From Bacillota bacterium (lineage in GTDB: Bacteria > Bacillota > Bacilli > Paenibacillales > NBRC-103111): 64,000 bases of DNA. The DNA lies in assembly GCA_023386955.1 (NCBI GenBank), contig JAEWIS010000007.1:22551-86550 (forward strand), read 5' to 3'. The stretch's first letter is position 1. Every line of letters begins with the position of its first letter. A program made the position numbers and the translations under genes. Below are positions 51,743-61,328 of the stretch, piece after piece. Below the pieces are notes generated by a model, which saw nothing but the letters and a program-made list of their open reading frames with translations, did no database searches and was not told the DNA's origin.

Positions 51743-53188
51743 TCAGCCCCCGCGGCGGTGCAGAAGCTCCATCTTTTTGTCCCAGGCGGCAATGCTGAGA
51801 TCCACCGGGTATACGGCGGGGTTTAGCTTGCGCAGATATTCCGGCCAGAACAGGGACAGCTGCTGCTTGTGATAGAGACGGATTTCCTCCAGAGAAGACA
51901 GCTTCGAAACCAGCTCCCCGTCACGGAAGACGGGCTGCAGCAGGGCCATCGCTTCGTAGTCCTCCACAAACTTGTGCAGATAGGGGTGAATCGGGTCGAA
52001 CAGCTTGATCCGCGCCCCCTGCTTCACATCCTCTTCCCCGTCCAGGGCAATGTAGTCCGCCTCGGCTTTCCCCGTTTTCCTGTCCACAATCCGGTACAGA
52101 TCCTTCTTGCCGGGGGTGGTCACCTTCTCCGGATTGCCCGAAACCTTGATGACCGGCTCATAGCTGCCATCCGCCTTCTCACGGGCCGTGAGCTTGTAAA
52201 CTCCGCCCAAGGACGGCTGGTCTGCAGCAGTAATCAGCTGGGTCCCTACACCCCAGGCATCAATCCGCGCCCCTTGGGCCTTCAGGTTAAAAATTACATG
52301 TTCGTCCAGATCATTGGAGGCCATGATCTTGGTGTCCGGAAAGCCTGCCTCATCCAGCATCCGTCTGGCCTGCTGGGACAGATAGGCCAGATCCCCGCTG
52401 TCGAGACGGATGCCCGACAGCTTCTTGCCTTGAGCGGCCAGCTTGCGGCCTACCTTGATGGCGTTGGGCACGCCGCTTTTGAGCGTATCATAGGTATCCA
52501 CCAGCAGCGTCACCTGATCGGGCAGCGCCTCGGCATAACGGAGGAAAGCCTCCTCCTCTTCGGCATGGGCCTGGACCCAGGCATGGGCATGGGTGCCCTT
52601 GGTAGGAATGCCGAAGAGCTTGCCGGCCCGCAGGTTGGAGGTGCCGTGGAAGCCGGCGATATAAGCGGCACGCGCCCCCCATATAGCCGCGTCCGCCTCC
52701 TGCGCCCGGCGGGTGCCGAACTCCAGGAGCGAATCCTCTCCTGCCACCAGTTTCACCCGTGCGGCCTTGGTGGCGATGAGGGTCTGATAGTTCATGAAGT
52801 TCAGGATCGCCGTCTCCACCAGCTGCGCCTCAAAAATCCGGGCCTCCACCCGGATCAGCGGCTCGTTGGGGAATACCAGCGTCCCCTCCGGCACCGCATG
52901 CAGATGGCCGGTGAAGCGGAACTCCCGGAGCGCATCCAGAAACTCCGGCCGGTAGTTCTCCTCCTGCTCCGCCAGGTACGCCACATCCTCTTCGGTAAAG
53001 CGCAGCTCCCGGATGTAGGCTGCAATCCGCTCCAGACCGGCAAACACGCCAAAACCGTTGCCGAAGGGCAGCTTGCGGAAATAAGCCTCGAACACCGCCA
53101 TGCGGTTGTGGGTTCCCTGCACCCAATGGGCATACATCATATTGATCTGATATTTATCCGTATGAAGCGCGTAATCGCCGTAGCTCAT
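51743..53188 (-). CDS. pncB: Nicotinate phosphoribosyltransferase
   Basis: The 481-residue protein starts MSYGDYALHTDKYQINMMYAHW. It contains the family's active-site text (FGTRRAQEADAAIWGARAAYIAGFHGTSN, TKGTHAHAWVQAH, VDTYDTLKSG, GIRLDSGDLAYLSQQ, GVGTQLITAADQPSLGGVYKL). It converts nicotinate and PRPP to nicotinate mononucleotide, the committed salvage step after PncA. AGGAGG lies 7 bases before the ATG. It lies 33 bp after pncA on the same strand, forming a two-gene NAD-salvage operon. Confidence 0.97.
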   Translation of the reverse strand: MSYGDYALHTDKYQINMMYAHWVQGTHNRMAVFEAYFRKLPFGNGFGVFAGLERIAAYIRELRFTEEDVAYLAEQEENYRPEFLDALREFRFTGHLHAVPEGTLVFPNEPLIRVEARIFEAQLVETAILNFMNYQTLIATKAARVKLVAGEDSLLEFGTRRAQEADAAIWGARAAYIAGFHGTSNLRAGKLFGIPTKGTHAHAWVQAHAEEEEAFLRYAEALPDQVTLLVDTYDTLKSGVPNAIKVGRKLAAQGKKLSGIRLDSGDLAYLSQQARRMLDEAGFPDTKIMASNDLDEHVIFNLKAQGARIDAWGVGTQLITAADQPSLGGVYKLTAREKADGSYEPVIKVSGNPEKVTTPGKKDLYRIVDRKTGKAEADYIALDGEEDVKQGARIKLFDPIHPYLHKFVEDYEAMALLQPVFRDGELVSKLSSLEEIRLYHKQQLSLFWPEYLRKLNPAVYPVDLSIAAWDKKMELLHRRGG

Positions 53189-53221
53189 GTTAGTCCCTCC
53201 TTAGTGTCCTTACCCTGCCTC

Positions 53222-53788
53222 TTATTCCAGGCTTCCGTTTTCCTCTGCACCCGCTGCCACTACCGTTGCCCCCAGGGTACCCCGGAAATGCCCCAACGCC
53301 CATTCATGCCCTGCCGGGTTGAAGCTGGCTACGGCATCCTCATGAACGACCAGCTGAAAGCCTTTATTGTAGCCGTCTACAGCGGTGTGGAGCACACAAA
53401 TGTCGGTGCACACCCCCACCAGGTGAAGCTCGGTAATGCCCCGCTCCCGGAGACGCTGCTCCAGATCTGTTCCGCAGAAGGCGCTGTATCTGGTTTTGTC
53501 CATCCAATAGATGCTGCTCTTGTGCTGCTCATAAACCTGCTCGAGCTTTCCGTACAGCTTGCGCCCATCGGTTCCCCGGATATTATGGGGCAAAAACAGC
53601 TTGCTCTCGGGATGCCAGGGATCATTGCGCTCATGCAGATCCACTGCCATCACCACAAAATCCCCCTGCTCCGCAAAGTCCCCGGTCAGTCGGCTGATCC
53701 GTTCTTCAATGGCAATGCCCGGTTCGCCGCAGGGCAATGCCCCCGTTACAAAATCCACTGTATAATCAATCACAATCAGCGCTCGCAT
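53222..53788 (-). CDS. pncA: Nicotinamidase
   Basis: The 188-residue isochorismatase-fold protein starts MRALIVIDYTVDFVTG, with GGGAGG 9 bases upstream; the ATG three codons earlier abuts that site. The catalytic triad is visible: Asp in IDYTVDF, Lys in MDKTRYSAF and Cys in LVGVCTDICVLH. The metal site is in VDLHERNDPWHPES. It deamidates nicotinamide to nicotinate for PncB. An AT-rich promoter region lies upstream (53800-53912), with TTGACA at 53882-53887 reading leftward but no consensus -10 at 17 bp. Confidence 0.95.
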   Translation of the reverse strand: MRALIVIDYTVDFVTGALPCGEPGIAIEERISRLTGDFAEQGDFVVMAVDLHERNDPWHPESKLFLPHNIRGTDGRKLYGKLEQVYEQHKSSIYWMDKTRYSAFCGTDLEQRLRERGITELHLVGVCTDICVLHTAVDGYNKGFQLVVHEDAVASFNPAGHEWALGHFRGTLGATVVAAGAEENGSLE

Positions 53789-53981
53789 ATGCTTCATCCT
53801 CCCTGACTGCCTGAGGCAGCTTATTTTAACAACATAATATTATACTTTTGATATTATTAATATGACATTATCAAGCGTTGGTGTCAACTAATTTAAAATT
53901 ATTTTAGACCGTTTGTCACCTTTTTTCCATTCTGAGCATAAATATGTTTTGTTGAATACTGATGATACGAGGTGGAGAAAC

Positions 53982-54164
53982 GTGCTGTTACTGGTGGACA
54001 AAAAGGACCGAGCCCATGCCGTGGCTACTCTGGACCAGATGGGACTCAATCAGATCGCCGACTGGATCAAAGCGCTGCCCGAGAACAAGTGGGAGCAGAT
54101 GTTCCATTCCCGCTGGCCGACGCTGGCCAAACAATGCGGTATTTTGGAAGAAGAGCAGGTTTAG
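53982..54164 (+). CDS. Small hypothetical protein (60 aa)
   Basis: A GTG start (MLLLVDKKDRAHAVATLDQMGL) has GGTGGAG 4 bases upstream. The frame extends further back without a ribosome site. The protein is hydrophilic and helical, rich in Trp in its second half (ADWIKALPENKWEQMFHSRWPTLAKQCG), with no known motif I can name. It is monocistronic with its own terminator, which supports its being a real gene. Confidence 0.65.
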   Translation: MLLLVDKKDRAHAVATLDQMGLNQIADWIKALPENKWEQMFHSRWPTLAKQCGILEEEQV

Positions 54165-54199
54165 GCCCATCCTCTCTCCCATGTGCCCCATCCGGCGAT

Positions 54200-54237
54200 A
54201 ATCCCGCCTTCCTTCCGGGGAATGCGGGATTTTTTTG
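54200..54237 (+). terminator. Rho-independent terminator
   Basis: AATCCCGC (54200-54207) pairs with GCGGGATT (54224-54231), followed by TTTTTT. It ends the transcript of the 60-residue hypothetical gene. Confidence 0.88.
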
Positions 54238-54268
54238 GTATACCCGGATTACCCTGTCCGAATACGCA

Positions 54269-54302
54269 AAAGCCGCCAGGTGAAATTACACCCGACGGCT
54301 TC
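54269..54302 (-). terminator. Rho-independent terminator
   Basis: Reading leftward, AAGCCGTCGGGTG and CACCTGGCGGCTT form a 13-bp stem with one mismatch and a TAATTT loop, followed by TTGCGTATT. It lies 8 bp past the stop of the unknown enzyme gene. Confidence 0.82.
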
Positions 54303-54309
54303 TTATTCT

Positions 54310-55413
54310 TTAATGGAACGAAGAGGTATCCAGCTGGGGCGGAACCAGACCTGCCATGTCATAGCAGAAGGAGCGGATCAGGAGGGCTTGGGTTCCGGCA
54401 TTCATGTCGCCCTCAGCCAATCCTAGTCCAAGCGGTACGGCCTTGGGCATCTCCGGATAAAATTCCCCTTCCTTCACCTGAGCCACATTCGTGGCGGCCG
54501 GGGAATGGCCCAGCTCACGGGAGAAACCGCCGTCAGCCTGACGCAGCCGTCCCATGTTGCGGATTGTAATTTCGAGAATTTCCTCGAATTCCTCCGGAGG
54601 GATCTCCGGGCGCATGTACCCCAGCAGGTTAATGGGATTGCGGATATAGCACATATCCCGGGCGGTTTCCTCCCGCAGAATGCGGAGCATGCTCCGGTAC
54701 ATCACTTCCCCGCGGGGCATGGGCATTCCATAGCGGCTGTAGAAGGTCTCCAGCTTGAAGGACCCCGAAATGCGGACATATCCGCTTCCTGCACCCCAAA
54801 GCCCTGTTTCCGGATCTTGAATCCGTGCGAAAAAATCGAAGGCCCGTTTCAGATATTCCTTCTGTTCGTCCTTCGGCAGCTGGCCGATATAGGGTCCTGA
54901 GTTGCACAAACGGTCGCAGCCCCGCCAGCTGTTGGTCAGCGGCATAGCATTCAACCAAGCTTCATAGGTATCCGGGGATTTCATATATTCAGGCATCGTG
55001 TTCATTTTTTGAGGAAGCGGGTACAAGGGAGCACCTCCCAGCTTGCGCAGGGCACCTACACTGTAGCTCAACGCCCGGCCCACCATCACATCGTCATCCC
55101 GCATATCGGGATTTTCTTCATAGAAATAACCGCTGGCGGAATCCTGCTTGTTCTGGAAGAAACGGATCGCCTTCTCTTTCTTCGCGGCTTCCCATCCTTC
55201 AAGCAGCCCGACCCGCTCCAGTATATTCAAGGCTTGGGAGGAGGATTCGATATCCGGAAGCTGGTTCAAGCTCCGCGAGCTGCGGGCATAGAAAAAACCG
55301 CCGCTTTCGTGATCGTACTGCCCCTTCATCCATTCGAAAAAGCCGTCAAACAACCCGTCCATTTGGTTAAGAAGCGCCACTGTCCTATCGGTAATGACCT
55401 TCTGGTTTGCCAC
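54310..55413 (-). CDS. Unknown protein, possible (alpha/alpha)6 toroid enzyme
   Basis: The GTG start (VANQKVITDRTVALL) lies 9 bases after AAGGAG; an ATG six bases upstream is an alternative. The 367-residue cytosolic protein shows repeating helical pairs with Gly-Gly-Phe text (QYDHESGGFFYARSS, DSASGYFYEENP, DPETGLWGAGSG, QADGGFSREL). This pattern recalls terpene cyclase/prenyltransferase-like or GH-type (alpha/alpha)6 barrels. I cannot name a family or reaction. It lies downstream of the Cache-AraC sensor gene (78 bp), near the oligosaccharide importer, so a role in sugar breakdown is possible. Confidence 0.8.
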   Translation of the reverse strand: MANQKVITDRTVALLNQMDGLFDGFFEWMKGQYDHESGGFFYARSSRSLNQLPDIESSSQALNILERVGLLEGWEAAKKEKAIRFFQNKQDSASGYFYEENPDMRDDDVMVGRALSYSVGALRKLGGAPLYPLPQKMNTMPEYMKSPDTYEAWLNAMPLTNSWRGCDRLCNSGPYIGQLPKDEQKEYLKRAFDFFARIQDPETGLWGAGSGYVRISGSFKLETFYSRYGMPMPRGEVMYRSMLRILREETARDMCYIRNPINLLGYMRPEIPPEEFEEILEITIRNMGRLRQADGGFSRELGHSPAATNVAQVKEGEFYPEMPKAVPLGLGLAEGDMNAGTQALLIRSFCYDMAGLVPPQLDTSSFH

Positions 55414-55491
55414 GCCCATCGTCTCCTTCGCAGTAAAACCTCGTTGTTTTCTTCCCTTTTCGTTTCACGTGTGCAATGTGCCGGACATGCA

Positions 55492-57801
55492 TCAGGTATA
55501 CATTTTCCGGTGAAGCTCCCGGTACTGGCCCGGCGTCATTTCTTCCTGCTTGCGGAAGGAACGGATGAAATTCTGTGAATTCTGGTACTGCAGCCGTTCG
55601 GAGATTTCCTTCACCGTCATGTCCGTTTCAATCAGCCATTTCTTCGCCATAGTGAAACGGAATGCCGACAGGTAATCGCTGAAGGTCTGCCCTGTCTGAT
55701 TGCGGAATACGCTGCTCAAATAATTGGCGTTGTAATGCAGCTCCGCGGCGAGGCCCTCAATGGTAAGCGGCTTGTCGTACTCCCGGTGAATCCGGTCCAG
55801 GATAATATCCGAGATGTTCTGGTACTGGGAAATCTGCCGTTCCTGGAACAAAAGAATCAGCGGATGGATAATCCGGCTCCAGAACCAGTCCTCTATTTCC
55901 TTGGCCAATGGCAGCTTCTGCAGCTCCTCATAAAGGGATTCTCCTCCCTCGATGAGTTGGTTCAACCGCACGCCGGATTCCTGAATCATCACCAGGGTGT
56001 TATTCAAAAGCTTGTTGATGGGCACCTGATACTCCTGCGGCGTCATCTCGTGCTTGAAGATCACGGTCATCAGCCTCTGCAGCAGATGTCTTGCCTTCTC
56101 CTCGTCCGCCAGGCGGATGGCATCGAACAGCTCGCTTTCCGTCAGCCACGGATAGTCCAGATTCTGCTGGGGAAGACCGCGATTCATATGGGCATAGTGG
56201 ATAATGACCCCTACCCCCAGGTGGATCCGGTGCTTCAGCGCTTCAAGCCCTTCGCGGAAGGCCACGTGGGTATTCTTCAGGTCCGTAAACGGCAGACTGA
56301 TGCCGATGCTCACCGTCAGCTTCAGGATGGACAGCACCATCTGCTGGATGGATTCCGTCAGCCCATAAATCCACGTATTAAACTCTTCTACGGGGAGGTC
56401 ACTGCGGCCAACGATCAGCGAAACCGTGGAATCGAACACCACCGGAGCCAATCTGTACTCTTCAGGGACAAGCTCTTCTATCATATTCTGAACCGCAAAC
56501 AGAAGAAGGTCAATATCTTCTTTACGGTAATGGGTCTCATCCAGCGTATCGATTTGGACTACCAATACTGAATAAGGATTCCAGTCCTTGATTTTGGACA
56601 GGTACCCGAACTGCTCCATCTTCTCCAGTATGTCCTGCTTCCGCATGGTTCCCTGGAACAGCCGGATCAGGAAAAAGTCTCTGGCCTGCTGCAAATACCG
56701 GAAGGATTCCTGCTCCAGCCTTGTTTTGGAGGTAAACAGATCCTGGAATGAGTTGCTGATGATATCGAACTCATTATCCTTGGCGGACATGACAATATTG
56801 CCGGTAGTCTGGCGCACCAGCTTCTGGATGGGTGTATACATTCTCCGGGAGAAGAACCAGGCCAGCGTCATGAATACGGCCAGCAGCGCAATCACTGTGG
56901 CAATTGTGATGTTCCTTATCTTGACGGCTTCCTTCGTCAGACTGTCGATGGATATAATGGAGACATACACCCAATTGTTCATATCCGAACGCAGATAGGT
57001 GGCGGTGTAATCCTTCTTGTCCACCTCCGTCTGATATTGGCCGCTTTTGCCCTGCAGCACCATGGTATTGGGAATAAACCCTGTGCTGCGGGCATATTGC
57101 CCGATCATCCCAGGATCATTGTGGTAGACAATCCGATCCTGGTCATCCAGAATCATCACTGTTTCCGATTGCCGCGGGGTATAATTAATGATGGACGGCA
57201 TGGCGCAGCTGGAGATATTGGCGAAGGCCATCCCTGTTTTATAGGAGGAATACGACGGCAGCTTCTGCACCAGGCTGATGGTATACGGGCAAACGTCCAC
57301 ATTAGCCTTCATTTCGCTATAAAACCAGAGCGTGTTGTTGAGCACCCAGGAGGAATTGTTCAACAGCAGCATCTGGTTGGAAATCTGCGAATAATGAAGG
57401 TATTTATCGAATTGATAAAATCCGGAGTTCTTCATCATCCAATTCTGCTCCAAATTGACGATGACAACATCCTCCAGATTCGTATAGAAATTCTGGGTAT
57501 TGAGCATCTCCTTGCGCAGGTCCTGGTACTGAATAAAGTCCTGCTCCGTCAATGCACTGCCAAAGACCCGGCTCATAGCGGAGGAATCCACCAGCTGGTT
57601 CATGGCATGCTTAACCGTTTGCAGTGTCTGCTCGACATTCGAGCTCATTTGGCTTAAAATTTGGTGTTGGCTCTGGTTAACCTGCTTCTTGATTTCCCGG
57701 GATGCATTTAGATAGGAAGAAAATCCGATAATCATGACCGGAACAATACACAGAACAAAGCTGAACACGGTCATTTTGGTCAAAAAATTGGATTTCCCCA
57801 C
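55492..57801 (-). CDS. Membrane-anchored AraC-family sensor regulator
   Basis: The 769-residue protein is started at GTG 57801 because GGGAG lies 8 bases before it. Helix 1 (MTVFSFVLCIVPVMIIGFSSYL) precedes an extracytoplasmic Cache-like sensor (about 35-290). Helix 2 (ITIATVIALLAVFMTLAWFFS) follows, then a GGDEF-like degenerate/YesN-type middle region. The C-terminal AraC double HTH is intact (TIEGLAAELHYNANYLSSVFRNQTGQTFSDYL; MTVKEISERLQYQNSQNFIRSFRKQEEMTPGQYRELH). It reads an external signal, probably a sugar, and activates genes directly. It is divergent from the importer operon by 99 bp. Confidence 0.92.
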   Translation of the reverse strand: MGKSNFLTKMTVFSFVLCIVPVMIIGFSSYLNASREIKKQVNQSQHQILSQMSSNVEQTLQTVKHAMNQLVDSSAMSRVFGSALTEQDFIQYQDLRKEMLNTQNFYTNLEDVVIVNLEQNWMMKNSGFYQFDKYLHYSQISNQMLLLNNSSWVLNNTLWFYSEMKANVDVCPYTISLVQKLPSYSSYKTGMAFANISSCAMPSIINYTPRQSETVMILDDQDRIVYHNDPGMIGQYARSTGFIPNTMVLQGKSGQYQTEVDKKDYTATYLRSDMNNWVYVSIISIDSLTKEAVKIRNITIATVIALLAVFMTLAWFFSRRMYTPIQKLVRQTTGNIVMSAKDNEFDIISNSFQDLFTSKTRLEQESFRYLQQARDFFLIRLFQGTMRKQDILEKMEQFGYLSKIKDWNPYSVLVVQIDTLDETHYRKEDIDLLLFAVQNMIEELVPEEYRLAPVVFDSTVSLIVGRSDLPVEEFNTWIYGLTESIQQMVLSILKLTVSIGISLPFTDLKNTHVAFREGLEALKHRIHLGVGVIIHYAHMNRGLPQQNLDYPWLTESELFDAIRLADEEKARHLLQRLMTVIFKHEMTPQEYQVPINKLLNNTLVMIQESGVRLNQLIEGGESLYEELQKLPLAKEIEDWFWSRIIHPLILLFQERQISQYQNISDIILDRIHREYDKPLTIEGLAAELHYNANYLSSVFRNQTGQTFSDYLSAFRFTMAKKWLIETDMTVKEISERLQYQNSQNFIRSFRKQEEMTPGQYRELHRKMYT

Positions 57802-57900
57802 AACCTTCACTCCCACGTCGGTTCATTCATGATATGATAGAAATATTGTACCAAGCCTTGTCCACCAATAGCAACTCCCGATAGAAAGGAAATCCTATAT

Positions 57901-59439
57901 ATGAAGGTAAATTTGAACAAGCGCATTTGGATTCCGGCGCTGGCGGTTATTTTGGCAGTCTCTTCAGTTGTGGCCATTGTAATCGTCACCCGGTCCGGGG
58001 ATTCTGCTGACGGAACAGCACCGCCCGGACAAGCCGGCCAATCGCTTAGTATTATGCTGCCGCTTCACCAGTCAACTGCGCCTCCGGGAAGCCTGATCAA
58101 GGAAATTCAGGCCCGCACAGGCTATGCGCTGGATATCAAGTGGATACCGGACGAAGTGTATTCCAACCGGATGATGAATAATCTGGAGAGCAAGGAAAAC
58201 TCCCAGGCCATATTCGTCAAACCTACGGATCTCACCGCCATCAAAAATGCCATCCGGTCGGACATGTTCTGGAACATCGGGCCTTATCTCGACCATTATC
58301 CTAACCTGCGGACCCTGGAACAGACCTCGGCAAGGCTGATGACCCTCGAGGGTAAAATATACGGACTCTTCAACGAACGTCCCGAATCTCGCCAGGGCGT
58401 TATTATCCGCAAGGATTGGCTGAATAATCTGGGCCTGACCGAACCCAAAACTTTGGATGAGCTGTATAAGGTGCTCAAGGCCTTTACGGAGCAGGACCCG
58501 GACGGCAACGGAAAACCCGATACCGTGGGGCTTACGGACCGCAACGACCTATATTACGGGGCCTTTAAAACGTTAAGCTCGTACTTCGGCACTCCCAACG
58601 GCTGGTCGTTATCCGGAGGCAAACTCACACCGGAATTCGCCACGCCGGAATATCTTAATACGATGAATTATATGAAGAAGCTGTATCAGGAACAGCTGGT
58701 CAATACGGATTTCCCCGTCACCAGCAAATCCGTGCAGCGTTACCGCCTCATTACCGGCAAAGCGGGTGTCTATATAGGCAGTTTGGCGGATGCTCCCCGG
58801 TTATTGGAAGAAACCCGGCAGGTCAATCCTACAGCGGATTTCACCGTCATTAACCGGATTCAGGGACCCAAGGGTTACGGCATCTGGTCGGTTTCAGGCA
58901 ACGGCGGCATGTTTTTCTTCTCCAAGAAGAATCTGAAGAACGAGCAGCAGCTCCGGGATGCTTTGGACTTTTTTGACCGGACGATGGAGCCGGATATCAG
59001 CAATCTGCTTTATTACGGCATTGAGAACACACACTACGTTCTGAAAAACGGTTTGGTAACCTACAAGGACAGCGCCATGTATGCCCGGTCCAATGCCGAG
59101 GTGCTGCCGCTGAACTCCCTATTGGTATCCACCGTGAATAACCCGAACCTGTACAAGCGCGACCCGGTAAGCATTGATCCGCTGCTGGCTGAGGTCAACA
59201 CATTGATCGAGGATAATGCCACCATGCTGATTGAAAATCCGACGGTTGGGTTGTCCTCCAACACCTATGACGCCCGCAATGTAGAGCTGGATTTCATCAT
59301 CAACAATGCCACCTACAATTTTATCCTTGGCAAAATCGACGAAAACGGCTTCCGGGAGGAGATTGAAAGCTGGATGCAAAAAGGCGGCTCCATCGTTATT
59401 CAGGAGTTGGAGGATGCCCTCCGGACAAACCGTCCTTAG
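57901..59439 (+). CDS. Extracellular solute-binding protein, membrane-anchored paralog
   Basis: The 512-residue protein has a basic lead and one hydrophobic helix (IWIPALAVILAVSSVVAIVIV) but no lipobox Cys, so it should stay anchored by an uncleaved helix. The rest is an LplA/YtcQ-type family 1 solute-binding fold (LNNLGLTEPKTLDELYKVLKAFTEQDPDGNGKPD). It is similar along its length to the lipoprotein encoded next. Its place, between the sensor-regulator and the true binding protein, suggests it may present ligand to the regulator. AAGGAA lies 9 bases before the ATG. Confidence 0.9.
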   Translation: MKVNLNKRIWIPALAVILAVSSVVAIVIVTRSGDSADGTAPPGQAGQSLSIMLPLHQSTAPPGSLIKEIQARTGYALDIKWIPDEVYSNRMMNNLESKENSQAIFVKPTDLTAIKNAIRSDMFWNIGPYLDHYPNLRTLEQTSARLMTLEGKIYGLFNERPESRQGVIIRKDWLNNLGLTEPKTLDELYKVLKAFTEQDPDGNGKPDTVGLTDRNDLYYGAFKTLSSYFGTPNGWSLSGGKLTPEFATPEYLNTMNYMKKLYQEQLVNTDFPVTSKSVQRYRLITGKAGVYIGSLADAPRLLEETRQVNPTADFTVINRIQGPKGYGIWSVSGNGGMFFFSKKNLKNEQQLRDALDFFDRTMEPDISNLLYYGIENTHYVLKNGLVTYKDSAMYARSNAEVLPLNSLLVSTVNNPNLYKRDPVSIDPLLAEVNTLIEDNATMLIENPTVGLSSNTYDARNVELDFIINNATYNFILGKIDENGFREEIESWMQKGGSIVIQELEDALRTNRP

Positions 59440-59463
59440 AACCTGCATAAGCAAATATTCCCT

Positions 59464-59550
59464 GGTTCCCCCGTAGGAGACCGACACGAATCACAGGAAA
59501 TCCTGTCGATTCATGCATAGGTTCTCCTGTAATTGGGGGAGCCTTTTATT
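59464..59550 (+). terminator. Structured terminator between the two binding-protein genes
   Basis: GGTTCCCCC (59464-59472) pairs with GGGGGAGCC (59535-59543), with nested stems between (AGGA/TCCT type), followed by TTTTATTATG. It suggests separate transcription of the second binding-protein gene. The rest of the gap to 59785 holds no gene. Confidence 0.65.
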
Positions 59551-59785
59551 ATGCAAGGAAACCGGAGCCTCTCCGCCTCCTGGTGTCATCACCTCAGGTG
59601 TAACAGGGATAATCATTAGCCCAGATTCCCGTTTCTACTGGGTTTTTGCCCAATTTTGATGGTCCGCGGCGGTGTAGTGTGGGGCAGTGATTATATTCAA
59701 AACGCAATCCCGTACCGTATAGTTAGTCGTGTCAGAACAATCGACAAACGCAACACAACAGTTCAAAAATGGAGGTTATGATCAA

Positions 59786-61318
59786 ATGGCAAAAAAAACA
59801 CGCCAATGGGTAGCAGCGTTGACTACTGTAGCAGTAGCCGGCGGATTACTGGCAGCATGCGGAGATAGCAGTGACAAGGGCGCAGCTGACGGTGGAGCTT
59901 CCCCAGCAGCGACAACTCAGGGACCTGTGAAGTTTACGGTAATGGCCAACTTGCAGACTCCCGAAGTCCCTTCCGACAAACTCGAAAAGTATATTGAACA
60001 AACCACCAACTCTCAAATTGAGATCCAATGGGTACCGGACGGATCTTATGATGAAAAGTTCCAAGCCGCTTTCGCAACCGGCACTCTGCCGCAGGCTGTT
60101 TATCTGAAGAATGCCGCTTCCTTTATTCTGATGCGCGATGCCATCAAGAACGGTCAATTCTGGGAAATCGGGCCTTTTCTGAAGGACTACCCGAACCTGA
60201 GCAAGCTGGATACCAAAATCTTGGACAACACTAAGGTTAACGGCAAAATCTACTCCTTGTACCAAGAAAGACAGCCTGCCCGTTCCGGTTTGATCTTCCG
60301 TAAGGACTGGCTGGACAAGATCGGCGCAGCTGCTCCGACAACCACCGACGAGCTGTACAATGTACTGAAGAAGATCAAGGAAGCTGACCTGGCCGGCAAC
60401 GGCAAAACCATTCCGCTGGCTGACCGTAACGACCTGGTATATGGCTCCTTCAAAACTGTAGCCACCATGTTCGGCACTCCTAACGGTTGGGGCGTTGTGA
60501 ACGGCAAGCTGACTCCTGACTTCATGACCACCAACTACATGGATACCTTGAAGTTCTATAAGAAGCTTCACTCTGAAGGCCTGATCAACCAGGACTTCCC
60601 GGTTACCTCCAAGAACGACCAGCAAAACCTGATGTACACTGGACGTTCCGGTGTTTACATTGGAACCATGGGCGATGCGAAGACCATGCAAGACAAAACC
60701 GCTCCTAACTTCCCGGACGCAAAATACGACGTTTCCAACGATCTGAAGGGTCCGGACGGCAAGAAAACAACTTGGGGCACCAACGGCTACGGCACCATCC
60801 TGCTGTTCCCGAAATCCTCTGTGAAGAACGAAACCGAGCTGAAAGCCATCCTGGGCGTATTTGACAAGTTCTACGGCAAGGAATTGGCTGACGTTCTGAA
60901 GTTTGGTCTGAAGGATCAAAACCACTATACTCTGGATGCTGATAACAAGATCGTATCCAGCACCGACACCAAGCTCATCGAAAAGGAAGTTCGTCCTTAC
61001 CTGAACATGGCGCTGGCTGAAACCACCAACGTTTCCCCGCAAAAGTATGCTTCCGCTACTCTGGAAAAGGCGAATAACCTGTCCAACGAAGCTGCCAAGT
61101 TCATGATCACTGATCCTACTGCTTCTCTGGATTCCGCAACCTATGCTGAGCGCGGCACCCGTCTTCAAGAGCAAATCAAGGATGCAACCTACCAATTCAT
61201 CATGGGCAAGATCGATGAAGCTGGCTACAAGGCTGCTACCGACAAGTGGCTGAAGGATGGCGGACAAAAGATCGTTGACGAGTTCAACGAGCAATACGCT
61301 GCAATCAACAAGAAATAA
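59786..61318 (+). CDS. Oligosaccharide-binding lipoprotein of ABC importer
   Basis: The 510-residue protein starts MAKKTRQWVAALTTVAVAGGLLAACGDSSDKG, with GGAGG 10 bases upstream. LLAAC is a clear lipobox, so mature protein is lipid-anchored on the outer face. The body is an LplA/YtcQ-type solute-binding protein (KFTVMANLQTPEVPSDKLEKYIEQ, DWLDKIGAAAPTTTDELYNVLKKIKE). Codon choice shifts here to a narrower, highly expressed set (AAG, CTG, GAA, ACC), unlike the neighbouring paralog, which suggests heavy expression. It feeds the two permeases downstream; no ATPase gene is here, as usual for systems sharing MsmX. Confidence 0.95.
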   Translation: MAKKTRQWVAALTTVAVAGGLLAACGDSSDKGAADGGASPAATTQGPVKFTVMANLQTPEVPSDKLEKYIEQTTNSQIEIQWVPDGSYDEKFQAAFATGTLPQAVYLKNAASFILMRDAIKNGQFWEIGPFLKDYPNLSKLDTKILDNTKVNGKIYSLYQERQPARSGLIFRKDWLDKIGAAAPTTTDELYNVLKKIKEADLAGNGKTIPLADRNDLVYGSFKTVATMFGTPNGWGVVNGKLTPDFMTTNYMDTLKFYKKLHSEGLINQDFPVTSKNDQQNLMYTGRSGVYIGTMGDAKTMQDKTAPNFPDAKYDVSNDLKGPDGKKTTWGTNGYGTILLFPKSSVKNETELKAILGVFDKFYGKELADVLKFGLKDQNHYTLDADNKIVSSTDTKLIEKEVRPYLNMALAETTNVSPQKYASATLEKANNLSNEAAKFMITDPTASLDSATYAERGTRLQEQIKDATYQFIMGKIDEAGYKAATDKWLKDGGQKIVDEFNEQYAAINKK

Positions 61319-61328
61319 GTTTTTCATT

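Noticed and set aside
51743..53797. pncA-pncB regulator site (NiaR or NrtR box)
   Set aside because: The AT-rich upstream region has loose dyads but none I can match to a known operator.
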